Shown here: positions 28,335 through 37,490 of the stretch, piece after piece
How the letters are laid out: each line of letters begins with the position of its first letter
How positions within the stretch are numbered: the stretch's first letter is position 1
NCBI RefSeq assembly: GCF_004116625.1
Contig: NZ_NXIE01000003.1
Location: 62,001 to 126,000 of the forward strand
From: Halarcobacter mediterraneus
Lineage (GTDB): Bacteria; Campylobacterota; Campylobacteria; Campylobacterales; Arcobacteraceae
Direction of reading: 5' to 3'
Length of the DNA: 64,000 nucleotides
Notes under the pieces: model-generated
What the model was told of the DNA's origin: nothing
Databases searched by the model: none
Seen by the model: the letters and a program-made list of their open reading frames with translations, nothing else
Program-made: the position numbers and the translations under genes

Positions 28335-28487
28335 ATGGCAGTACCTAAGAGAAGAGTATCACATACTAGAGCAGCAAAAAGAAGAACTCACTATAAAATT
28401 ACTTTAAAAAGACCAGTTAAAGATAGTGATGGAACTTGGAAAATGCCTCATACGGTAAACCCAAATACTGGTGAATATAAAAGCTAA
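28335..28487 (+). CDS. rpmF: 50S ribosomal protein L32
   Basis: This is a 50-residue basic protein starting [20 protein letters not shown], the L32 signature, and ending [19 protein letters not shown] precedes the ATG. Its TAA overlaps the plsX ATG by one base (TAATG). The cysteine zinc ribbon of some L32 forms is absent. Confidence 0.95.
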   Translation: MAVPKRRVSHTRAAKRRTHYKITLKRPVKDSDGTWKMPHTVNPNTGEYKS

Positions 28488-29479
28488 TGCTTAAGATTGC
28501 AATTGATGCTATGGGAGGGGACTTCGGTCCTGGACCCATAATAGATGGCTTAATTGCCGCACTTAAAATGAACAATAATTTTACTGCTATTGCAGTAGGA
28601 GATAAAAATAAACTCGAAGAATTAATTCCTTCATACTATAAAAATAGAATTGAAATTTTACATACAGAAGATGTAATATCAATGTCTGACTCAGCAACCG
28701 ATGCACTTAAAAGAAAAGAATCAACAATTTATAAAGCAATTGACCTTGTAAAAGAAGGTTCAGCAGATGCAGTAGTATCAGCTGGTCACTCTGGAGCCTC
28801 AATGTCTTTAGCAACACTTAGAATTGGTAGAATTAAAGGTGTTAGTAGACCTGCTATTGCAACCTTAATGCCTACTAGTGAAAATCAAAATACTCTTGTA
28901 TTAGATGTAGGTGCAAATGTAGATTGTGATGCAAAAAACCTATTTGAATTTGCAGTTATGGGACAAACTTATGTTCGAGATGTTTTGCAAATTGATGAAC
29001 CACTTGTTGGACTTTTAAGTAATGGGGAAGAAGAGAGTAAAGGAAATGAAGTTACAAAAGAAGCCTATAAGTTAATATCAAAAATTCCTAACTTTGCAGG
29101 AAATGTAGAAGGAAGTGATATATTTAAAGGTACAGTTGATGTTGTAGTTTGTGATGGATTTATTGGTAATATTTTACTAAAAACTGCAGAAGGTGTTGCA
29201 GATACTATTGGTAAAATTATTAAAAAGAATTTGAAAAGATCACTAATCTCAATTGCTGGTGCAGTTTTAATGAGAAAAGTGTTTAAAAACTTAAAAGTTA
29301 GAGTAGATTATGCTGAATATGGAGGTGCTCCATTATTAGGTGTAAAAGCTCCTGTAATTATTGCACATGGGAAATCAAACCCTAAAGCTATTCAAAATGC
29401 TATTTTTCAAGCTATTAATAGTGCAAGTTCTAACTTAAACCATGATATTGAGGAAAAACTAAAGCATTACTCTGCTTAA
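28487..29479 (+). CDS. plsX: Phosphate acyltransferase
   Basis: This 330-residue enzyme makes acyl-phosphate from acyl-ACP for phospholipid synthesis. It begins [12 protein letters not shown], the PlsX hallmark, and has [13 protein letters not shown] near residue 97. It is translationally coupled to rpmF and followed by fabH. Confidence 0.96.
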   Translation: MLKIAIDAMGGDFGPGPIIDGLIAALKMNNNFTAIAVGDKNKLEELIPSYYKNRIEILHTEDVISMSDSATDALKRKESTIYKAIDLVKEGSADAVVSAGHSGASMSLATLRIGRIKGVSRPAIATLMPTSENQNTLVLDVGANVDCDAKNLFEFAVMGQTYVRDVLQIDEPLVGLLSNGEEESKGNEVTKEAYKLISKIPNFAGNVEGSDIFKGTVDVVVCDGFIGNILLKTAEGVADTIGKIIKKNLKRSLISIAGAVLMRKVFKNLKVRVDYAEYGGAPLLGVKAPVIIAHGKSNPKAIQNAIFQAINSASSNLNHDIEEKLKHYSA

Positions 29480-29506
29480 AACCTCTATTAATTTAAGGAA
29501 TTTTTT

Positions 29507-30505
29507 ATGGCGTATGCAGCATTTAGATCAGTAGGAGCATATATTCCTCCTAAAATAATGACTAATTTTGATTTTGAAAAAATTATAGATACAAGTGATG
29601 AATGGATCACTAAAAGAACAGGTATAAAAGAAAGAAGGTTAGCTGAAGAAAATGAAGCTTCTTCTGATTTAGGTACAAGAGCAGCTCAAGTTGCAATTGA
29701 TAGAGCAAATATTTCTAAAGAAGAAATAGACTTAGTAATATGTGCAACGGTAACACCTGATTATCTTTGTATGCCTTCTACTGCTTGTTTAATTGCGTCA
29801 AAATTAGAATTACCAAAAGTTCAAGCTATGGATATAAGTGCTGCTTGTACTGGCTTTGTATATGCTCTTTCTGTTGCAAAAGCTTTTATTGAATCTGGAA
29901 TGAAAAAAAATGTACTTATTGTAGGTACAGAAAAATATTCTTCAATTTTAGACTATACAGATAGAGGTACTTGTTTTATTTTTGGAGATGGAGCAGGTGC
30001 AGCAATTATTTCTGCAACTGATAAAAAAGAAGAAGCAATAGTTGATGTAAACTGTTCTAGTGATGGGAATTATGATGATTTAATTAAAACTCCAGGAGGA
30101 GGAAGTAAACATCCTTGTTCACAAGAAGTAGTAGATAATAAAATGGCGTGTATAAGAATGAAAGGTAATGAGACTTTCAAACTAGCTGTAAAAACACTTA
30201 CTTCTGATGTAAAAGATATGCTAAAAAAACATAATCTTACAAATGAAGATATAAATCACTTTATCCCACATCAAGCTAATTACAGAATTATTAAAGCAGT
30301 AGGTGATTCTTTAGGTTTAAATGAGGAGCAAACTGTTGTAACAGTTGATAAGTATGGAAATACTTCAGCAGCTTCAATTCCTATGGCAATGAATTATGCC
30401 TATGAGCAAGGTAAAATAAAAGCAGGAGATAACATCTTGTTTGATGCTTTTGGTGCAGGACTTACTTGGGGATCTGCATTATTCCCATTTTCACCAAAAA
30501 ACTAA
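29507..30505 (+). CDS. fabH: 3-oxoacyl-ACP synthase III
   Basis: This 332-residue ketosynthase starts fatty-acid chains. The catalytic Cys lies in ISAACTGFVYAL (about residue 113), His in IPHQANYRI and Asn in GNTSAASIP. AAGGAA precedes the ATG, 27 bases after plsX. A terminator follows. Confidence 0.96.
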   Translation: MAYAAFRSVGAYIPPKIMTNFDFEKIIDTSDEWITKRTGIKERRLAEENEASSDLGTRAAQVAIDRANISKEEIDLVICATVTPDYLCMPSTACLIASKLELPKVQAMDISAACTGFVYALSVAKAFIESGMKKNVLIVGTEKYSSILDYTDRGTCFIFGDGAGAAIISATDKKEEAIVDVNCSSDGNYDDLIKTPGGGSKHPCSQEVVDNKMACIRMKGNETFKLAVKTLTSDVKDMLKKHNLTNEDINHFIPHQANYRIIKAVGDSLGLNEEQTVVTVDKYGNTSAASIPMAMNYAYEQGKIKAGDNILFDAFGAGLTWGSALFPFSPKN

Positions 30506-30530
30506 AATAGACTTTGTCTATTTTTGTTTC
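30504..30530 (+). terminator. Terminator after fabH
   Basis: AAAATAGAC pairs with GTCTATTTT around a TTT loop, followed by a T-rich run. Confidence 0.8.
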
Positions 30531-30553
30531 ATATTCTTTAATTAATTTCCTTA

Positions 30554-30874
30554 TTAAAAATACTGTACTAAACCCATATAAAATATTGTCCCTAAAAAGA
30601 TTGAAATAAGATAATTCTTCATAAGTATATGAAGAGAAGCAGTAAATAAAATACTTATAATCTCTTTTGCCCCATAAGGAGATAAAGAGAAGTCAATATC
30701 CTTTAAAGTATAAAAAACTAAAATTGTCATAATTGTTGCAGGAAAAAACTTCTCAATAAATTCTAAAGATTTGGGCAAATCATTTTTTGTAAAAAACAAA
30801 AAAGGAAAAACTCTAGTCAAGAAATTCACTAAAGCCATTATTATAATTGCTATATATATTTCAAAATTAGTCAT
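30554..30874 (-). CDS. azlD: AzlD family branched-chain amino acid transport subunit
   Basis: This 106-residue membrane protein has three to four hydrophobic segments and the family stretch NFLTRVFPFLFF at about 17-28. It is the small partner of AzlC, with which it overlaps by 8 bases. AzlCD exporters move branched-chain amino acids or analogues. The call rests on family and pairing. Confidence 0.85.
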   Translation of the reverse strand: MTNFEIYIAIIIMALVNFLTRVFPFLFFTKNDLPKSLEFIEKFFPATIMTILVFYTLKDIDFSLSPYGAKEIISILFTASLHILMKNYLISIFLGTIFYMGLVQYF

Positions 30875-31556
30875 TTAAATCAAGCCTTTTTCTAAAAAAG
30901 AAAAGTAACAATAAAGAAATAAAAATAGCTACAATAAGCATTTTATCACTTGGTATAAAAATTAAAGCAAAAATAGAAGCAACTGTTCCTACTAAAAAAG
31001 GAATTGAATTTTTTAAGTTTTTATACTGCTCAATACATAATACTACGAAAAGTGCAGTTAAAGAAAACTCCAAACCTGCTGTATTAAATTCAATATTAGA
31101 ACCTATGATTGCCCCTGCTGTAGCACCTACAAACCAATAAATTTGATTCAATGCCGTTAAAAAGAAATAATACCATCTTTTTTTCAATTGTTCATCATCT
31201 TTTATTGTAGTTAACAAGGCATAAGTTTCATCTGTTAATCCAAATATTAAATAAGGTTTTAGTTTTCCTGTCTTTCTAAATCTTTTCAATAAAGATAATC
31301 CATAAAAAGACTGCCTTAAATTAACAAATAAACTAGCAATTGCTATATCTACAAATCCTGCTTTTACATTGAAAAAATTTATTGCAACAAATTGCAAAGC
31401 CCCTGCATAAATAAAAATACTCATTAACGGTGCTAAATACCAGTCATAATTAAAAGAAACTAATAGTAATCCAAAGGCAAAGCCTAAAACAAGGTATCCC
31501 ATCATAACAGGAATTGAGATCTTAAAAGCAGCCTTTAATTCTCGTTGATATTTCAA
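30867..31556 (-). CDS. azlC: AzlC family branched-chain amino acid transport permease
   Basis: This 229-residue inner-membrane protein has about five to six segments. Family features include IPVMMGYLVLGFAFGLL near residue 15 and NLRQSFYGLSLL near residue 83. The start is TTG 31556, which overlaps the preceding gene's stop (TTGA), so translation is probably coupled; no strong ribosome binding site is seen. Confidence 0.85.
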   Translation of the reverse strand: MKYQRELKAAFKISIPVMMGYLVLGFAFGLLLVSFNYDWYLAPLMSIFIYAGALQFVAINFFNVKAGFVDIAIASLFVNLRQSFYGLSLLKRFRKTGKLKPYLIFGLTDETYALLTTIKDDEQLKKRWYYFFLTALNQIYWFVGATAGAIIGSNIEFNTAGLEFSLTALFVVLCIEQYKNLKNSIPFLVGTVASIFALIFIPSDKMLIVAIFISLLLLFFFRKRLDLND

Positions 31557-31993
31557 CTATCGAATCTTTTATTATTTGGATTTCGTTTAAAAATATTTAT
31601 AGATTTTTCTTTTTTTAACTCTTCATTATACTTGTCAACTGTAGCAACTGAATTTACAAATAATATAGATTCATCTACAACTATTTGAAAAATTGCATGA
31701 AAAGGGATTGTCACTGTTGAACCAAAATTTTCACTTCCAAAACCAGCTTCAAAACTAATATGCGTTTCATCTATTTTTATTGTTGTATAGGTATAATTTT
31801 TAAGTATAAATAGTGAAAACTTAGCAAGTTGCTCTTTTGTAGCACTTGGTAATTCAGGATTAAAATTCACTGCATCTATATTTGCAGTAAGAGCAAACTC
31901 TTCACCTAATTCTACTAAATACTCCATTGTTTCTTTAATTTGTGAACTTACTAATTCTTTATAATTTTCATCTTCTAATATATTATTAATCAT
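31553..31993 (-). CDS. Conserved hypothetical protein, possibly SspB-like
   Basis: This 146-residue soluble acidic protein is not one I can name with certainty. A central strand-rich part, ISFEAGFGSENFGSTVTIPF followed by HAIFQIVVDESILFVNS, resembles the SspB fold (ClpXP adaptor) found in alpha-proteobacteria, where a glycine-rich strand leads to a proline-phenylalanine turn and a hydrophobic strand. AGGAT precedes the ATG. It is the first gene of an operon with azlCD, which does not explain its function. Confidence 0.45.
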   Translation of the reverse strand: MINNILEDENYKELVSSQIKETMEYLVELGEEFALTANIDAVNFNPELPSATKEQLAKFSLFILKNYTYTTIKIDETHISFEAGFGSENFGSTVTIPFHAIFQIVVDESILFVNSVATVDKYNEELKKEKSINIFKRNPNNKRFDS

Positions 31994-32022
31994 TTTTTTA
32001 TCCTGTATTCAAATTAGTTTGA

Positions 32023-32028
32023 TATTAT
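32023..32028 (+). promoter_or_regulatory. -10 element immediately before the LapG-like gene
   Basis: TATTAT ends 5 bases before ATG 32034, and there is no Shine-Dalgarno sequence. This suggests a leaderless transcript. Confidence 0.4.
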
Positions 32029-32033
32029 ATCTT

Positions 32034-32675
32034 ATGAAACAAATAATTTTACTTATTCTAATAACAATTATTAACTTAGAAGCAAATAGTATAAAGCTTT
32101 CAAAAACTGATATAAAAAAAATTGAGGAGCATCACTCTAGAAATGCTATTTATTTGAGGCTTAAAAAATATATAGAATTAAAAAAGAATATAAAAGATTT
32201 TTCAATAGAAAAAAAACTTAATTATGTAAATACTTTTTATAATAAAATTCTTCCAATACAAGATTCACAGAAATATTTAAGTGATGATTATTGGGCTACT
32301 CCAAAAGAGTTTATGATTGAAGGTAAAGGTGATTGTGAAGATTATGCTATTGCAAAATATTTTACACTTTTAGAGATTGGTATTAAGAAAGAAAAACTAT
32401 TTTTAACTATTGTAAAAGTAAAAGGCAAAACAAATTACCATATGGTTTTATCTTATCTTGAAAATAAAAACTCTATACCTTTAATATTAGATAATCTCAG
32501 TTTTAAAGTTCTTCCTTTTGATAAAAGAAAAGATTTAATCCCAGAAGTTATATTTAATGAAAAAGAAGCTTTCATATTAAAAAATAAAAAGATTTATAAA
32601 AAAGCAAAAATAAACTGGGGAAAAGAAAATAAATGGGAAAAACTTTTAAATAGAGTTTATGAAAAGAATGAATAA
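32034..32675 (+). CDS. LapG-like transglutaminase-type cysteine protease
   Basis: The protein has 213 residues with a signal peptide (about 1-18). The bacterial transglutaminase-like triad is clear: Cys101 in GKGDCEDYAIAK, His136 in YHMVLSY and Asp153 in ILDNLS. LapG proteases cut large surface adhesins and are held back by the c-di-GMP receptor LapD; neither LapD nor an adhesin is nearby. The start is ATG 32034; an upstream TTG at 32019 would spoil the signal peptide and lies across the -10 element. The 3' end overlaps the convergent PabC-like gene by 19 bases. Confidence 0.8.
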   Translation: MKQIILLILITIINLEANSIKLSKTDIKKIEEHHSRNAIYLRLKKYIELKKNIKDFSIEKKLNYVNTFYNKILPIQDSQKYLSDDYWATPKEFMIEGKGDCEDYAIAKYFTLLEIGIKKEKLFLTIVKVKGKTNYHMVLSYLENKNSIPLILDNLSFKVLPFDKRKDLIPEVIFNEKEAFILKNKKIYKKAKINWGKENKWEKLLNRVYEKNE

Positions 32676-33220
32676 TCTTCTAAAATATCAAAACCTATCA
32701 TTGCATTCATAAGAGCTATTTTTCTAGAAAATTTCAACATATTTAAATCAATATCTTTTTCTATGATTTCACCTTCTTTTAAAAGTCTTGCCCTTGTTGT
32801 TCCTTTTAACAAAGGTATTTTAGGAGTAAGCCAATTTGTTCCATCAAATATTGCAATATTTGCAATTGAAGTATCTGAAACTAGACCATTTTTTATAATT
32901 ATAATCTCATCTTTATCTTCTTTTTTCAAAGATAAAGTATCTAAATTACTTCTATCTAAATACTTTTTAGAATACTCTATTTTATCATCAAAAACTATTT
33001 TAAAACTGTTTATCTTTTTTTTAGTATATTCAAAATACTGTACATCTAAAACTTCTGATTCATTATAAATTAATTTACATCGATAAAGTCTACTTGAAGG
33101 GGGATAAATATACTCCTGTAAATTTAGATTTAAACCTATTGTATTTGTAACTCTTTTTTCATGAAAAGAGAGATTATAAACTTCAGTATCAAAGCATTTT
33201 ATAGTTTCAAAGTATTCCAT
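32657..33220 (-). CDS. Aminotransferase class IV, PabC-like (aminodeoxychorismate lyase)
   Basis: This 187-residue protein is shorter than most family members (about 270), and the N-terminal domain is reduced. It keeps the C-terminal core: KNGLVSDTSIANIAIFDGTNWLTP and PLLKGTTRARLL, which bind PLP phosphate. PabC releases pyruvate from aminodeoxychorismate to give p-aminobenzoate for folate. A short PabB lies 3.3 kb away on the same strand, which supports the role. The ribosome binding site is weak. Confidence 0.75.
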   Translation of the reverse strand: MEYFETIKCFDTEVYNLSFHEKRVTNTIGLNLNLQEYIYPPSSRLYRCKLIYNESEVLDVQYFEYTKKKINSFKIVFDDKIEYSKKYLDRSNLDTLSLKKEDKDEIIIIKNGLVSDTSIANIAIFDGTNWLTPKIPLLKGTTRARLLKEGEIIEKDIDLNMLKFSRKIALMNAMIGFDILEDYSFFS

Positions 33221-33292
33221 ATTGTCTATTTATTCCTATTTTTCTAATAATATCAAAATAAATATTTAATTTATCCTTTCTTTTTTTGCTTT

Positions 33293-33301
33293 TGGTATAA
33301 T
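33293..33301 (+). promoter_or_regulatory. Extended -10 promoter before the hydrolase gene
   Basis: TGGTATAAT is a textbook extended -10, 24 bases before the TTG start, with AGGATAAA between as ribosome binding site. Confidence 0.55.
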
Positions 33302-33325
33302 TTCAAAAAATCAGGATAAAAAATT

Positions 33326-34096
33326 TTGAAAAAAATAAAAAAAGAATTTAATAAATATGATAATTTTGAAGATACCTTTAAATACTCTTATATAGGTTTA
33401 CCAAAAGGCTTTATGGGCTTAGAAAAACCTTATTATGGACAGTATTATAAAATAAAAAAACTACTAAAAGAGAAAAATCATACTAATAAGAAATTTCCTT
33501 TAGTTTTATTTATACATGGTTCAAGTGGATTAAATAAAGGTACAGTTTATAGAAAATGGATTGTGGAACAAGGTTTTATTTTTATTTGCCCAAACTCTTT
33601 AAAAATAGATAACAGACCTACATATAAAACTCCTGATAAAATATCTGCTTATGAGAAAGTACATAAACTAAGACAAGCTGAAATAGTATTTAATATAAAT
33701 AAAATAAAAAACTTTGATTTTATTGATAAAAACAATATCTTTTTAATGGGAAATTCAGAAGGTGGTTTAGCAGCTGCTGCATATAAAGGGAAAGAATTTA
33801 AAGCTAGAATTATTACAGCTTATTCTTGCGAGAATGGATATTATTCAAAAGATTTTAAAATTGGAGCTAAAAAAAGTGATCCAATTTTAAATATTATTGG
33901 AACAAATGATGAGTTTTTTAGTAAAAAATCAGAAGCTAGCAAAGATTATAAAGTGGAAGGACACTGTACTAAGGCTTTAAAGAAATATAAGAATGCTAAA
34001 GTCGTAATCTTAGCTCAAACTAAACATGATATAACTCAAAATGGCTATGTAAAAGATGATATTATAAGCTTTTTAAGACTTTGGAGGAAAAGCTAA
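33326..34096 (+). CDS. Alpha/beta hydrolase (dienelactone-hydrolase-like)
   Basis: This 256-residue cytosolic protein has an oxyanion strand FIHGSSG near residue 63, nucleophile Ser144 in MGNSEGGLAAAA, a probable acid residue in GTNDEFF, and a late histidine in TKHDIT. Neither natural substrate nor pathway is evident. It starts at TTG with AGGATAAA upstream. The 3' end overlaps the convergent response regulator by 4 bases. Confidence 0.75.
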   Translation: MKKIKKEFNKYDNFEDTFKYSYIGLPKGFMGLEKPYYGQYYKIKKLLKEKNHTNKKFPLVLFIHGSSGLNKGTVYRKWIVEQGFIFICPNSLKIDNRPTYKTPDKISAYEKVHKLRQAEIVFNINKIKNFDFIDKNNIFLMGNSEGGLAAAAYKGKEFKARIITAYSCENGYYSKDFKIGAKKSDPILNIIGTNDEFFSKKSEASKDYKVEGHCTKALKKYKNAKVVILAQTKHDITQNGYVKDDIISFLRLWRKS

Positions 34097-34767
34097 TTTT
34101 GGAGATTTAATTTATATCCAATTCCTGAATAATTTTTAAGAATTGTTTTATAAGTTTTTTTTCTAAAATCTCTAATTAAAGATTTTAAAGCTGCTGTGGT
34201 ACACTCATTATCCCAAATATGATATTCCAACTCCTCATAAGTTATTACTCTATTTGGGTTTTGTATAAAAAGATTTACTAAAATGGATTCTTTTTTATTT
34301 AATACAAAAACTTTCCCATCTTTTGTAAGGCTTTGGGTTTGAAAATTAAACAAAATACCATTTCCTAAATTTACATTACTGTAAATTCTACTTTCAATAA
34401 CTTCAAGACACTTGTTTAAACCTAAAAGTAAGTGTTCGATTTTAAATGGTTTCAAAATATATTTTGTAATATAAAGTTCCATTAATGCATAAAGATATTC
34501 ATTTGCTTTATTATTACTTAAAACTAAGAATGCTGTTTTTATATCACTTTGTCTAATTTCTTGAAGAAACTTCACCATAGTATTATCTAAAAAAGAATCA
34601 TCAAGAACAATAATACAAGGTGAATATTTCCTATAACAACTTTGGGCTTGTTTTAAACTATTTGCTGTAAATACTTTTTTTAACTTTTCTTCTAAAAGAG
34701 GTAAAACTTCATTTTTTGAAGATTCTTTATCATAAACATATAAAACAAGTAAATTATTTAATTTCAA
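34093..34767 (-). CDS. OmpR-type response regulator with altered acidic pocket
   Basis: The protein has 224 residues: a receiver (about 1-120) and a winged-helix DNA-binding domain (about 130-222, LNKKESILVNLFIQNPNRVI). The phosphorylation site is in IIVLDDSF and the conserved Lys in ILKPF. The usual acidic pair in the first strand is changed (YVYDKE for VEDE), which may weaken Mg2+ binding. The start is TTG 34767 overlapping the preceding stop (TTGA). No kinase is adjacent; the neighbour is a cysteine hydrolase. Confidence 0.8.
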   Translation of the reverse strand: MKLNNLLVLYVYDKESSKNEVLPLLEEKLKKVFTANSLKQAQSCYRKYSPCIIVLDDSFLDNTMVKFLQEIRQSDIKTAFLVLSNNKANEYLYALMELYITKYILKPFKIEHLLLGLNKCLEVIESRIYSNVNLGNGILFNFQTQSLTKDGKVFVLNKKESILVNLFIQNPNRVITYEELEYHIWDNECTTAALKSLIRDFRKKTYKTILKNYSGIGYKLNLQN

Positions 34768-35330
34768 GTATCAAAACCTTTTAAAAATTCATTAGTGCTT
34801 TCTACTTTTGCATAAGCAAATTCAAAAGCAGCCATAAAACTTTTGTGAACATCAAAAGAGGAAACTATTTTCCCATCAAACTCTAAGTCTTTTGTTGCAC
34901 AAGCATCACTTATAACTGTACAATTATATCCAAAATCTTTTGCAGCTCTTAGGGTTGCATCTACACACATATGAGTCATTGCTCCCACAATAACTACAGA
35001 ATCAATATTTTTTTCATCCAAATAATTTTTTAAATTGGTTTGTAAAAATGAATTTGGATAATTTTTTGTTATCACAAGTTCACTTTCTAGAGGTTCTACA
35101 TTTTTATGTATATTTGCTCCATTTGAACCTACTTGGAAAAAAGGTGCATCAACTTTTGGGTTTTCATGTTTTATATGAATTATATCTATAGATTTATCTC
35201 TAAACTTTTCTAAAATTTTTGAAGCCTTTAAAGAAGCCCCTTCACTATTGTTTAATGGAAATTTTGAATCTTTAAAAGTTTCAAAATAATCATTTTGAAA
35301 ATCTATTAGAAGTAAAGCTGTACTTTTCAT
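34764..35330 (-). CDS. Isochorismatase-family cysteine hydrolase
   Basis: This 188-residue protein has the triad Asp in LLLIDFQNDYF (about 10), Lys in VITKNYPNSF and Cys in GAMTHMCVDATLRAAKD. The last stretch resembles the nicotinamidase-related/YrdC-type hydrolases. I start it at ATG 35330 (AAAGGATAA upstream); an earlier in-frame start would add a non-family hydrophobic stretch. Its stop overlaps the response regulator start, so the two are coupled. Confidence 0.85.
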   Translation of the reverse strand: MKSTALLLIDFQNDYFETFKDSKFPLNNSEGASLKASKILEKFRDKSIDIIHIKHENPKVDAPFFQVGSNGANIHKNVEPLESELVITKNYPNSFLQTNLKNYLDEKNIDSVVIVGAMTHMCVDATLRAAKDFGYNCTVISDACATKDLEFDGKIVSSFDVHKSFMAAFEFAYAKVESTNEFLKGFDT

Positions 35331-35395
35331 ATTTATCCTTTTATAATTTATTAAAAGAATTATAAAAGAATATAGAAGCAAAAAAGTAGGATAAC

Positions 35396-36439
35396 CTACT
35401 TTTTATTAGATTTTTTATCTTTTTTTACAAATACTTTTGCAACTTCTTTTGCATATTGTAATTCTGTAGTAATACCAACACAAGAACAATTTATTTCTGA
35501 TAAAATATAGGTATCTCTTTTTTTATCATCATAATCCATAATATAATCCATAGTCCATAATAAAGGATAATTTTGTCCATTTAAAAAAGGTTTTATATCT
35601 TTTAAACCTTTCATTGTAAGATCAATAACATCTTTCCATTTAGGTTCATCTGGAGATTCATATTTATATTTTGCACCAGAAAAAAGTGTTGCTGAAAACT
35701 CACCTTCTTGAGGCTTTTTATGAACTACTGAGATTGGTTTATCATTTACAAGAAGAACTCTTACTTCTCCTTCACTGATTCTTTCAAGATATCTACAGCC
35801 TACAAAACCAGTTTTTCCTTTAAAATATGCAGCATTTTCTGATTCTTCTTCAAATTTAACTTCAAATTTTTCTAAGAATTCATTCATATTATCATAGTAA
35901 AACTTATCATTGTTTACAGCTTCTACAGAATAAATAGAACCATCATCTTTTAAAGAAACTAAATAAACACCCTCACCTGTTGAGCCATAATTTGTTTTTA
36001 AAACTCTAATTCCATGCTTTTTCAAATCTTTTGGAAATTTTCTCACAAAGTCTGTATATGTATGATAAAAATATGTTTCATCATCACCTAGTCTTGTATC
36101 TTTTAATTTTGCTAAGATATCTTTAAAATCAAGATTTATCATAACATCTGGATGAGTATGAACCTCAACTCCACTATTTCCTAAAGCTTTTAAAAACTGA
36201 AAATATTCATCGACTTCTTTTAAATTTCCTGGATTAATTCTACTTATTACTGCAACAGCTCTTTCTTTTAAATAGTCTAATAATTCATACTTTCTATTTG
36301 GTTTATAAAAAACAATTTCTGTTTGATAATCAGTTAAATCTTCAATAGCATCTAAAATTGGTTTAGTATCAGGTCTAAAACCATCAAAACCTTTATCACT
36401 TCCTTTTTGATACTCTATAATGAAAATTTTATTTTTCAT
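35396..36439 (-). CDS. Cj0069 family protein, ATP-grasp-like
   Basis: This 347-residue soluble protein is recognisable as the Campylobacterota Cj0069 family of unknown role. Several stretches look like an ATP-grasp fold: LKTNYGSTGEGVYLV (about 150-164, nucleotide loop), RISEGEVRVLLVNDKPISVV and the late LSEINCSCVG (metal-binding Glu/Asn). It may therefore ligate a carboxylate to an amine or thiol. AGGAGAT precedes the ATG. It is monocistronic. Confidence 0.7.
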   Translation of the reverse strand: MKNKIFIIEYQKGSDKGFDGFRPDTKPILDAIEDLTDYQTEIVFYKPNRKYELLDYLKERAVAVISRINPGNLKEVDEYFQFLKALGNSGVEVHTHPDVMINLDFKDILAKLKDTRLGDDETYFYHTYTDFVRKFPKDLKKHGIRVLKTNYGSTGEGVYLVSLKDDGSIYSVEAVNNDKFYYDNMNEFLEKFEVKFEEESENAAYFKGKTGFVGCRYLERISEGEVRVLLVNDKPISVVHKKPQEGEFSATLFSGAKYKYESPDEPKWKDVIDLTMKGLKDIKPFLNGQNYPLLWTMDYIMDYDDKKRDTYILSEINCSCVGITTELQYAKEVAKVFVKKDKKSNKK

Positions 36440-36535
36440 TTCATCTCCTAAAAAATTTTTTAGGATTGTAGTAAAGAAAATATACTTTTTGGTTACAAAT
36501 AATATATTTTTCTGTTTTTGTAATCTATTTGTAAT

Positions 36536-37489
36536 TTAAAAAGGTAGATAAACTTTATCAAGTAGTTCTTTATATTCTTCTTCTAGATTTGAATCACAGG
36601 TTATTCCACCACCGCTTTTATAAAAAAGTTTTCCATCTTTTTGTTTTTCTAAAAATCTTATCATTACAGCACTATTTAAAGAACTTCCATCAAAAACTCC
36701 AAAAACTCCAGTGTAATAACCTCTATCGTAAGTTTCATTCTCTTTTAATATTTCTACAGTTTTCTTTTTAGGTGTTCCAGTAATTGACCCAGCTGGTAGA
36801 AGTGAAATTAAAATATCACCTATTTTTTCATTCCAATTTTTTTCAAGATGCCCTGATATTTTGGAACTTACTTGTAAAAGTTTCTTATCTCCTGCATTTA
36901 TTTTATCAAGATATCTAAACTTTTCTACTGTAATTTTATTAGCCATAATTCCCAAATCATTTCTTAATAAATCTACAACCATAGTATGCTCAGCCATTTC
37001 TTTTGTATTTCCTAAAATCTTGGCACTTGCATTTTCTATTTTACTATCAATTGTTCCCTTCATTGGATAAGTAGAAATTTTATTCTTTTTTATTTCAATA
37101 AATTTTTCAGGGGAAAAGCAAACAAATTCTTCAAAAAACTTTAGTTTATATTTTGCATTTGCTTTTTCATAAATTTCATTTAAATTATATTTTGTCTCAA
37201 CTTGCGTTTTAAAAGTAAGATTTAAAATATATGAATTTCCACTTTTAATATGTTTTTGTAAAGAATCAAAAGCTTTTTTATATTCCTTAAAAGAGATTGG
37301 ATATTTTGTAAGTTCTTCTTTTTTATCTATCTTTGAAGAGACTTTCTCTTTTATTTCATATTTTATATCTTCTGGAAGTTCTTTTAAAGGTTTCACATAA
37401 AATTCTGTTAAGTCATAAGAAATTATAAAAAGAAATGGCTCTTTTAAAGAGCCATAATAATTTAATATTTCTTGTAAGTTTTTATTCAA
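36536..37489 (-). CDS. pabB: Aminodeoxychorismate synthase component I (short form)
   Basis: This 317-residue chorismate-binding enzyme lacks most of the N-terminal domain of E. coli PabB but keeps the catalytic half: STYPMKGTID (about 138-147), VVDLLRNDLG, LLPAGSITGTPK near 230, and the final YKSGGGITCDSN. It aminates chorismate for p-aminobenzoate/folate. Its ATG is one base after the pyrB stop, so it is co-transcribed with pyrB. The usual partners are PabA (not in the window) and the PabC-like protein at 32657-33220. Confidence 0.9.
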   Translation of the reverse strand: MNKNLQEILNYYGSLKEPFLFIISYDLTEFYVKPLKELPEDIKYEIKEKVSSKIDKKEELTKYPISFKEYKKAFDSLQKHIKSGNSYILNLTFKTQVETKYNLNEIYEKANAKYKLKFFEEFVCFSPEKFIEIKKNKISTYPMKGTIDSKIENASAKILGNTKEMAEHTMVVDLLRNDLGIMANKITVEKFRYLDKINAGDKKLLQVSSKISGHLEKNWNEKIGDILISLLPAGSITGTPKKKTVEILKENETYDRGYYTGVFGVFDGSSLNSAVMIRFLEKQKDGKLFYKSGGGITCDSNLEEEYKELLDKVYLPF

Positions 37490-37490
37490 T

